DNA of 60,000 nt from the NCBI RefSeq assembly GCF_001949145.1, contig NW_019091356.1:4243211-4303210 (forward strand), in the 5' to 3' direction. Within the stretch, counting starts at the first letter, position 1. Every line of letters begins with the position of its first letter. Source of the stretch: Acanthaster planci (Eukaryota; Echinodermata; Asteroidea; Valvatida; Acanthasteridae). Of the stretch, positions 47,007 to 57,200 are shown piece after piece. The position numbers and the translations under genes were made by a program. The notes beneath the pieces were generated by a model that saw nothing but the letters and a program-made list of their open reading frames with translations, was not told the DNA's origin and ran no database searches.

Positions 47007-47012
47007 AATAAA
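47007..47012 (+). terminator. Candidate polyadenylation signal AATAAA
   Basis: Canonical hexamer about 2.2 kb after the stop codon, with gattttgtt a few bases downstream as a possible GU-rich element. A second hexamer lies at 47289-47294. In AT-rich DNA such hexamers are common, so this is only a candidate. Confidence 0.35.
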
Positions 47013-47987
47013 AGACTGATTTTGTTACCAACATGGTTACCGCTTACGCATATTGTGGTATGAAGGTGGTGCAGAAATGAAAATAGATCGTTGTCATGTT
47101 AACTATACAAGCAAGCGCATAAAATGTTGTGATTTGATTATTGGAAATCATTTAATGTATCATTACCAATTATGAATATCTGTACATGTAAATGCAAACA
47201 TTGAAACCTTCATAGCCAACAGCTGGATGTGACCTTCTTATTTTTGGAGAACAAAGTTATATTTTCCCCATTCTTTTAGGATGATGTGAATAAATTTATC
47301 ATCGTTATGGAAACTGAATTGACTTCTCGAATGTCTCTGATTTGGATTGCTTACGTTGAGTAACTGGTTTTCCTTGTAGCCGTGCTTCAAGAAAAACGAT
47401 AATGATAAACCAAAAGATTACGTAGAAAAAATTGACAAGATGCACCTGTAATCAAATACATCTTTTATGGTATGCAAAGTCTACATTTAATCCCGAGAAA
47501 CCTCCATTTCTAACAGAGATATTTCTGTTAGATAAGGAAATATTAATTATAGAGGGATCTCCATTTCGGAGTATCAGTTTTACATGCCATAGTCTTCACT
47601 TAACATTATATCAAAGGAGAAATGGCATGCCATGTCTTGGGAGAGGGGGCTCGTGAGGCTCATACACCTTCCTTTTTCAGGAAGATAAAACCAAATATCT
47701 GGGGATGCTCACGCAGGCTGTGTTTACATGAAGAGCGCCCTCTTTAGCCCTTTTCATTTTGGTAACAATTTTGTTTCTTCCAGCGCGAGAGGTATTGTCC
47801 AATCCGCCCCGAGCTGAAGTGCATCCCTAATCGGCGAAAAGAAAGACACGTGGTTACAAGCGAGTTTCTTGCACGCGTTCTGCGTATACGCAAAGACCGT
47901 ACATATGCCGGCGCAAATTAGATACGCGTACTCAGCGTGCTCCGCGGCAAACGCGTATATACTTGCGCGCCTGTGCGGTGAGTACCA

Positions 47988-48026
47988 AAAAAAAAACCCA
48001 AAAAAAACAAAAAAACAAAAAAAAAC
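47988..48026 (+). repeat. A-rich tract with regularly spaced C
   Basis: Runs of seven to ten A are broken by C or CCC, directly after a CpG-rich patch (about 47870-47980). It could be a decayed retroposon tail, but no body or target duplication is recognised. Confidence 0.7.
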
Positions 48027-48729
48027 ACGCCCTCTTTTGTTCCGCTCGGAGCGGATAGCGCCTGCAGGAAAAGGTAATGCAGACATTTTGTGTCCACCGC
48101 CACACACAGCGCGTTTAATTTCTTTCCTCGCGCTTACCTGTGATGTCGTCATAGGTATAGGCGAGTATGCGAGGTGTGTTATTATAAAGCAAATTTGGGA
48201 CGATCTCGGGTTACTCGAAGTGCCAAACTGGGTCAAAAGGCCATGGAGAAATTAGATTTGTAAGGTGAATTCGAACTGTCAAAAGCAACGGACATTTACA
48301 CATTTTGACAACTTTGACTGCATGGAGCCAACTAGCACGTACACGTGCAGAATTTTCTGACCTATTTACAGCGGCATCAACTTTCCTTCGCATCATTCAA
48401 CAAAACCGCCATGTTTTTGCGTTTCATTGTAGGATTCTTCTCCAAGTAACCAATTTGCGTGGCGGATTGGTTGCTTAGGTCAGGCCAAATTAAACACAAG
48501 AAATCGCGTGAGTGTCAAATTGATCGCAATCACGTTTACCCGAAAACATGGGGAAGAGGAGGCGCCCCATCGGATGTACCTACCGGGATGCCAAACCCTT
48601 CAAGTTAAGTTCGTGAAATTTAAGACACCTATTCCTTTGATCTCAGAGCCCCTTCAAAAATGTGCCGTGCACTCTGGGGGACCCCAGATTTCACCCCAAC
48701 AGTGAGGCCAGTGAAAACGATGCTTCTCG

Positions 48730-48780
48730 CTCGGATTTCAAGAATATTCAGATTAAAGCACTCGGATTTCAAGAGTATTC
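48730..48780. repeat. 31-bp-period duplication
   Basis: CTCGGATTTCAAGAATATTC at 48730-48749 recurs at 48761-48780 with one substitution, giving a head-to-tail duplication with a 31-base period. It lies in non-coding sequence. Confidence 0.75.
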
Positions 48781-51700
48781 GAGAAATTTGCTTAATTTAA
48801 TAAACAATTTCATTACAGACAGCTCGAGCAGATGTCTAATAGAACAATTGTGATCACAGGCTGTAGAATTAGAACAAAGAGCGAAATCATGATCTAAAAA
48901 TGAAATACACTGTGACGTCCTCAGCATCAGAGTGGAAGATGGACTGATGTTAAATAATTCACCCGTTTATTGCCTTACTTACCATGTAACGTTTTCCATA
49001 TATCGTATTTTTTTTATTGATTGCAGGTCACTCTCTGCCCACGTCATGTTTAATTAAAGACTTATAATGCGAAATATTGCCAGTGACGATTCCTATTCTT
49101 GCCATGTGCTTGGCTACATCGTGACTAGACACCGCAAGAAAGTTACAAATGAAACCGCTAAACAAATTAACTCTGATCTTACTTGCAAAGGTTTCATCAG
49201 TGCTCCGTTGAGAGGGCGCCATCACTGACCGTCGTGGGCATTGGCAGCGTCAGACCTCGGGGGCTGTGGGTGCAAGTGTGGGGCAAAGCATAATCGCGTG
49301 GATGCAAATGAGCCACCATTTTCCTGGGTTTATAATATGATGCGGAATCGTAAAACGGAAAGGTTGATCGCCCTGTCAGAATTTGTGACAAAATTTTTGT
49401 GGTGTGCAAACGTGGGTGCAAGCGGCTCTTCAGAGGGTGCATTTTCACCCTTGACACCGCGTAGCGCCGCCACTGGTCGTGAGCGGCCACGTGTCTGGTT
49501 GAGAACAGCTGTGAAATTAAGGGTAGTGTTCGCACAAAACACACATTGTAATTCGGTGCTTATCAGTGATCACGCGGACATACTTGGCGTTAAGCCATGC
49601 ATTAAGCCAATCAGACAGGCAGGAAACAACAACATTGTTCGTTATTGTCTGAAATGGCAGTTTTGCACAATGTTTCAAGCTAGTTGTCGATATTGGAGAA
49701 ACTATCTGGTCTATTCAAATTCCGGACCAAGAGACTCATGCAGGTGACCTTTGGCGACCTTGTACACGGTCAATCCTTTGTACACACTCGGGACACTCAG
49801 TGGACTGAATGTTCTTACTGGTCCCATGTACCCACATCCATTGTGTGCGGACTGTTATCTCTGACCGTAGGGTTTGCTATTGACACACGGAGCTGAGTGA
49901 CTTAATTCTTCCATGCTTCAACCAAGCGCCTATAGTTCACAGGAGAAGGGAGCGAGAATTGAAGTATTTACCGAGCAAACTTGATTTACACTGGCAGTTG
50001 TCCAAAGACCTTGTCAAACCAGTCGGAAGGAGTGCTTCAGAAACTGGCGGGCATATCTGTCATTGTTCCGGAGGAATTCTAAGAAGATTGCTTGGCTGGA
50101 AGCAGTGGGGACTGAATTATCTACATTGGGGGAGAGCCGTTGCATAACGAGGACAGAAACAATGGTAGGCAGATAAACTTATTTTCGGATGAAGTATGTT
50201 GGTATGTTTGTTTTTGTAATGCATGTATTGCAGTGTCATGAGATCTCGACATCAGTGTTGCAGTGGTATTGAAGTTAACCGTTGAGGAATGAACCATGTC
50301 GTGGAACTTGATACGAACGTGGAAGTCGACCAACTCCATCGGGGTTACGCTTTCCACAAGTATGAATAGGCTTCATAATTCCATTAGTAGTATATAACGT
50401 ATGTGGACAGTCTCGGTCGAGTGTAGGTCCATACCATGACCATGCCCACGAGCAATTTTCAGACTGAAACCTGGAAATTAAGTCCCCAGCTTCCTTCTTG
50501 TGGCTGTATTTATAATTGATAGTGAAGACTCACGTTATCTAGTCGCATGCTAATACTTGGGCGGATAGTTATGCTGCGGATGAAATAAAGAAGTGATAAA
50601 TAGTAAGCTACAGAAAATAGTTTTTTAATGCCAGATATTTTGGTGAAGGTATATTGTGGGACTAACCATGCGCAGTGATTATAAATGATCTTAGGTAGGC
50701 TTTTTAATTTGGGTTCAGAAATTTGTTGGGTTCATAAAGAGTTTATTCATGTTGTGTAGGAACTGGACAATGCATTGTAGGTCCCAGATTTCCCGGGGTT
50801 TCTTCTCATTACATCTTAACAATAGCACACAACAAGGATGTTTAAACTCTACGATGGTCCATGATATGCGATACTCTACTGATTTGTTATGTTTGATGAC
50901 ACATTACAAGTGAATAATACAGGAAGGGAAGTTAAAAAGAAAACTCATCTCAGGTTACTAAATTCTTTTTTTTTTGTTACTTTACTTGTTATTGTTTATA
51001 ACTCACCGGTTGTAATTTATAATGTTGTCTGTTTACGGAGGAATGGGGCAATCTTTAATTGTTTTTATTGTTTTTCATTCGGTTATTATTTTGTTCGAAT
51101 AGATGGCCTGGTGTATGCATTTTTGCATGAATGGTTGCTCAAACTGTGGATGAAGCGATGGAACTTGGTAGTTCCTTAAACTTTAAATTTTTAAAGTTAG
51201 ATTAGGGTGATTGTAAATTGAAAACAATCTTAACGTGCCCGTAGAATTCCAGAGGGAGTAAGATATTAAGGAGATGAAGGCCGAAACGTTGACAGACTTT
51301 CACGAATGTATTGTCGGTATTTGTTGTCATTTTGTGACGCGCAATCTGTTCCGAACACAGAGTTTCTTTGTTTGGCCTTGGTTGAATGCAATGTTGGACA
51401 ATCAACGCTAACGTAACTAACATATTCGTGAAGGCCATGGGATTTCAAATGCCCGGTATGGATGCGACATCTTGCTGCAGTGTCATGCCAGTCCAGTCTT
51501 ATGACATGCAGATGGTTGCAAAATATGACACCCAAGGACAACTACCATCTGACTATGAGAGTACGCTTCATTTAACAATTATGCCTGCCAGCATGCTCGA
51601 ATGTTGGAAAATATGAAAAACCTCAGTGGTTTCGTTGTTGCTCTGCCTGAAGCCATGGCCTGAAGTTGTTTCTCTGAGATATCCTAAATAGGATCTCTGT

Positions 51701-51834
51701 TCCATCTCTGCTACTAAGTGACTGGAATGATTGTGAGATTGTAAGAAATTGAAGGCTCAGAAAAGTCGATGCGGAAGAGTTGGTTTTTCTTAATGTGTAG
51801 AGGAAAGCATGTGAATGTTGTTCCTAATGGAATG

Positions 51835-51880
51835 GATGTGAAATCACTCAGATGTGAAATCACTCAGATATGAAATCACA
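51835..51880. repeat. 16-bp tandem repeat, about 2.9 copies
   Basis: The unit GATGTGAAATCACTCA occurs twice perfectly (51835-51850, 51851-51866), followed by a third partial, diverged copy to 51880. It lies in apparently intergenic DNA. Confidence 0.85.
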
Positions 51881-53674
51881 GGAATTTTCCCCTATGCCTT
51901 CCGGCTGTAAGTGAAGGTGCGTCTGTTACTGTGACCCGTTACTTGACATCAGACTGGTATACCAAGGTGAACCAGGCACGGGGCATATTGTGTACTGAGT
52001 TTTTCCCTACAAAATCGTTTCAACTTGTCAGCCGCAGGCATCGCCAGCGGTGGGAAAATAGTCTTCCTGTGTCACAAAAAAATGTCGGACTTCTGTTGAT
52101 AGTTAATTAGTTTCCTACAGGTGTGGCCACTGGCTGTGTTATAGTCTATCAAATGAAGGACTTTAAAAACAAAATAAAAACGAAATACAAATTGTTTAAA
52201 AAACACCTGAGATTTATTATGTGATTATATAGAAACTGTAAACTACCGGTTCTTAGTTGTCAATCAAACTGTTCTGGAGGTGATTTGTAGGTAACATTGA
52301 TGTCTGTTATGCTATTATGCTCTTTGACCCGAGATTTCAGTTCTTTGTTGTCAAAATAGAACGATCCTTGAAAGTTCGGGCAATTAAGCGATTAGCATGT
52401 TAGTATTCTATATACCTCGAGGGTAAGCGGCCCTTCAGTAATCCTGCAGTTATTAGGATTCTTCCCGTGTAAGCTGGGCGTCTGAATGGACAACTTAAGC
52501 AGAAAAATCTGCAAGGACAGGTTTATCTCTGGTGAAATGTTGAGCCCTAACATTATGTAGGAACAAAGCTGAACAAACATTGCCCCACGTAAACGGTTAA
52601 CAAAAAATTAAAACACTTCCCCGCCACATTTTTTTAGATTGATGTTGCAAATCTTGTCAGTTTGTGTGGATCATTTCAGCGTATCCCACCATGTTTAACA
52701 TTAGGCTATCGATCATAATCCAACAGGTGTTTTTGTAAGGTTCGTGTTCACTTATGACTGCATTGCATCTGTGATATGACTTTTGATTTATCTATTCTGT
52801 GTTGTCTTGTCGGCGTGAGTGTCAGCAATGTTATCGAAACTCCAGTGAATTTGGATGTCGTATAACTGATGAGGTTTATGTATAATGGTTCCAGGCTGCG
52901 TGTCAGGCCACATAACAATATTAAGAGCAAACAACGAACATGTAGTTTAGCTGGCACACCTTAGATGGTAACTCTATAATTTAGAGCTGTTCCTATTCTG
53001 TGGATATATCTTCATATTTTGGTCACTGTTTCCTGTCCGAAAGGTCCCATTTCATGTTTGAATAGAATCTTTCTAGAAAGCCTTATCATGAAATCCATAT
53101 ACGAAATATTCGAAGTGTGAGGAACTTGAAACTATTATGTAGATGGTAGTATGTCTGTATGGGACACAATGTCTACGGCTGCTGCATGTACATACTCAAG
53201 CACCATTACCGACAGGTTAGTAGGTTGTCTACGACCCTTTAGTGTTCAACACTTCAACTTGCATGTCATACTATTTAAAACAATATATCTCCTTCCAGCG
53301 GCATAAATTTGGATCAGGAAATAAACCGGGATGGGGAATTGTGGAGGATATGACTTGCCCAACTGTAGAAATTTGAAGGGAGTCGACACCACAAGGCTAA
53401 TGTTCATGATTATGTGCTACACTCTTGCAGAACCTTACATCAAAACGGCATATTTATTGCTTTTCCCTTTTTGAGTGCTATTGAATACATTTTGGTCATT
53501 GGGAAGTCCAACAACCCTTCAACATCTGCCTTAGAATAGAGGGATGATTCAAAAGCTCACCTCCCCGGTTAAAAAGTGGGGAGGGGGATATCCGCCCTCC
53601 CATCCCACAGGAGTTTACGCCCATGTCTCATTGTATCATAATCTGAACAATGTTGGCCGTACCGAGTTGTGCAC

Positions 53675-53792
53675 ACGTCGGTTGAAGCTATACAGAATTT
53701 AGTAAACATCATCAGGCAAATGTCTGTGACTGACCGCCATGTCAAAAGGGGGGGGGGACCTTGTGAAGGGGTAGCCTTACTTCAACCGACGT
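53675..53792. repeat. Short element bounded by perfect 13-bp inverted repeats
   Basis: ACGTCGGTTGAAG at 53675-53687 is repeated as its exact complement at 53780-53792. The 92-base interior contains a run of ten G (53748-53757). The layout fits a small non-autonomous DNA transposon or a hairpin; the flanks show no clear target-site duplication. Confidence 0.5.
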
Positions 53793-54128
53793 TATAGCAT
53801 ATTCACGCGTGCAGTTCTTGTAGCACTAATAAAGCGATTTCGATGGATCATGATGTCGTGTCTACCACCGCTATCTGATACAAACGAGTGTCAGTTGGCA
53901 GGGCTGATGGTATTCCAGGTAGCCATCTAAATCAACCAGCTGTCATTCCTGTTATCAGTACGATTATGTCGCGTCACATGTAAGACAATACATGAACCTT
54001 AATGGGAACCAAACCTACAAGATGACGTTAAAATGTCCTTACATACATCGTATGTATTGCAAGTTAATAACATCCTAAAAACTGGAGGAGAACTGTACAG
54101 GAGACTGGCCTGATTGAATTGTTGAGTG

Positions 54129-54218
54129 CTGCAAGTGGCCCCGTGGTCGAAGTGCATTGGATTTTTGTAATCTGTGTAGGTAAGGGTGCGGGCTTTTGTG
54201 GGTCCGACTCCAGCCTGG
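54129..54218 (+). repeat. tRNA-derived SINE-like relic (Leu/Ser-type head)
   Basis: TGGCCCCGTGGTCGAAGTGC (54136-54155) matches the A-box/D-arm of Leu- or Ser-type tRNAs. CATTGGATTTTTGTAATC resembles the anticodon arm, a long variable region follows, and GGTCCGACTCC (54201-54211) matches the B-box. The acceptor ends do not pair, so it is a decayed element, not a tRNA gene. The ATG-initiated frame of 90 codons across it is fortuitous. Confidence 0.6.
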
Positions 54219-57200
54219 GGTCATGCTTCGTGTTCGCAGAGTTTGGATGTATTTGCTCGGAATCGGTATCAGTTTGTAAGAATAAACTCATTATGAAAAA
54301 TCCGGAGCATCAACTTATCGATTTTCCTCTTTCGAATAGACGCCTACAAACGGACACTGATGCCAGCATTGCTCTTTGTAACATCGTCTGACTTAATTGA
54401 AAGGTTGGTGTAATCCAAAAAGCCATAGGCAACAGGTTGTCTTTGAAGTTCACCGAATGAGGAAGCAGATGTTAGCGTTTGATGTCCATATCTAATTACT
54501 CATATTGTTAAGTGAATTGAATTAGCTCGTCCGTACATGTGAAGACATTTATATATCAATATTCAACGAGACTTGTTAACAAGTCCAGATATTCAGAAGC
54601 AAATGTTACAAACTGTGACCCTTCATGGTCAAAACGTTTTATTGTGAACTATATTTTTTTCAAAAGCCCACAATGTTATGAATAAAAAAAAAGGAAAAAC
54701 GTAGATTTTTTATCAGAAATTTATGCAGTCACGTACTTCAGTATTTGCAGGTACACGTAAATCATGTTGCATGATGCCTTGGAATACACTCATCTTTGAT
54801 TTTATGGTCTGCCAATGCCAACCTGTTGTCTCCATACTTCGATATGCGTCATAAAACTCGTCTATACAGTTGCACTTCAAAATATCTTATCCTACAGTAT
54901 TATCCTTTGCTTCCATCCACTGTGTTTTGCTATTTTAAACACTAGATTTTTATTTGTTTGTTTCACCAACCGTTAAGGGCAGTTTTATGGGTTTGATATT
55001 TCTGAAGTCTTTGATGGTTTCAATGTCGTAATTTCTCTTCACATTTTCTACGAGACTGAATTTTGTGCATATTATTTTTCAGTGGTAAAATCGTTGAGCT
55101 TTATTGCAAGACATAAGGATTGAGCTCCTATCTTTCGTTTGCCCCCACTCACCTGCGTTTTTCTCACACGGAGATGGCAAAAACTGATTTCTTAGAAGAT
55201 ATGCAGTTGCATTGGTCGCATACACCAAATACAACCTGTCGTATCCTCTGGCAAGATGAGATACCACAGTCCAAATCTTAGACAACATCCACGAGCGCTT
55301 GGCTTCAGAAGCTTGGACACATTTTACAATACCAATCTTTGCCAGTAGTGGCTCACAAAATGCAAAATGCAAATGCTGTGTTTAGCCAGTGAAATGTAAT
55401 AATGCAGTGCGCGTAAATGATATTCATTGATGTCAGCAGTTCGTTTTTGATGTAGCATCTGAAATGACATGCACTGTCTGGTCTTTTCAATCGGTCACAA
55501 AGTACTGTGAACCCTTCTGTCTACGTGCCAGAGCAGATTTATGTTGGGAAATTTCATGTATACCGTACGCTATCAAATTCTGCACATTTGCTGGTGGTAC
55601 GTTGGTAATCTGTAGCCAACGTGATGAAAGTCCTTGCTGATCGTGACTAGTTTCTTTTATTTGCATTTCGTGTTGGTTGTAAAGCCTCAGTCGGTTTCCT
55701 TTTATTGCTCTCTTAAAAATGTGTAGACTCTACATGGAGCGGCGGTGTCCTTGTTAGGACAGAGAATTTTATCAAACTTTTTAGCCTTGGAAGAGCCGGG
55801 CGTTTTCGGTGCTCGTGGACGGAGGAGTCTGCCCCCTCAGCAAATCGACTCACGCAAACGATCTACTTTGAAACTTGGCATGCATGATAAAACACTCATT
55901 CTGGCAATACATCTGCGAAACGTCAATTCCATCCAACATTATAGTTTCGTTGGCACGGTCATTTGAATTTCATGTCTCCATGCATGTCGGTCCAAGCATT
56001 GAGTTCATCAATGAGAAAAATATGCATTTTTAGCCGACCAATGGGCGTTTGACGTTAACGGTTCCTTCGATTTTTATAAAAATTGACCTTCATATTGACC
56101 ACAAAAGACTTGGCTAGAAAGAGCTCGGCTCGGGAAAAAATGCGCTGCGACGATATCGGAGAAAATGTCGAGGGGAAATATACAACGTTCGTTGTACATC
56201 GCTAAAGAGCGAAACTAAACCAAGCCTATCCAAGCCAACCCAGCCTGACCCTATTCGCAAATCTTTGATCGGAGAGTTCTTTCCTACAGGCTAGATAGTC
56301 TGGACCAAGGTATTGTCACGTGATATTCTCCAATCGGAATATTTTTTCGAGAGTTTGAGAGGACAACCAAGTATTATACTTACAGAGTTGTATATACATA
56401 ATTAGGGGTAATCGTCGAATTTGTCAATTTTCTATATCTTATTCTCTTCTCTTCAGGGCCACTGTACGGCCCTGGATTATTTTATTTTGGAAACAAGAGG
56501 GAAAAAAATCGGTCATTCATTACCGCTTTTGGATAGCAGCGCCACCTACGTTCACTTTGGTCAATTCTTTGCTTTGTCAGATATTTGTTTGTGATAAAAT
56601 CATGTTGTCGGCAAGCTAAAATGAATCGATGAATATGATTCCAAAACAGACATACGGTGAAAACAAAAAGACACAGAGAGTTACGGCAACATTTTTGGAA
56701 CCACTTTAATTACACTGTAATGTTTATTTGAACGAGTCAGTTTATTTCTTGGCATATAATATACTCTTTCTTCGTAAAACTCAGAAACAGTTTGCTGCAC
56801 TGTAACGAAAACATGCGTTTTGGTGCCATATAAGAACAGTCCGTCGGTACAGGCTCGACCGAATACCTGTCAAAAATCTCACAAGTTGTTTAACCAGGCG
56901 TCATCATTGACGGGCTGCCCTGAATCAAGTGCAATCCACGGCTGTCCTTATGGGCTGGCACGCGCTGCGGATTCCTCGTTCGTTGGGATACCTGTGTTTG
57001 TTCATCTGGTCAGTGCCGTTTGTAATGAACCAATTTGCAGCTGGTGGCAAGTCTTTATATGAGACTAAACGAGCCTGGACTATTTTGATGGAGTGCAATC
57101 CCTATTTTTTAATGAAAATAACGTGGTCCATAGCTTCGTGTCAGTCGTTCAAACTTGTTTGTACCTCAAGGACTCTCTGAAGGTTAGTGAATGTTTATGA

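Larger units (their letters stand above)
44825..47030 (+). other. Probable 3' untranslated region of the receptor
   Basis: The 2.2 kb after the stop is AT-rich with no exon-like sequence. It includes an A-rich tract (45681-45714), a strong hairpin (45795-45865) and an AATAAA at 47007-47012 followed by T/G-rich sequence. The end point is inferred; a second AATAAA at 47289-47294 would extend it by about 280 bases, and earlier non-canonical sites are possible. Confidence 0.45.

Noticed and set aside
49241-49747. 168-codon ORF
   Set aside because: It opens on TTG, lies in a CpG-rich patch, and shows no recognisable motif.
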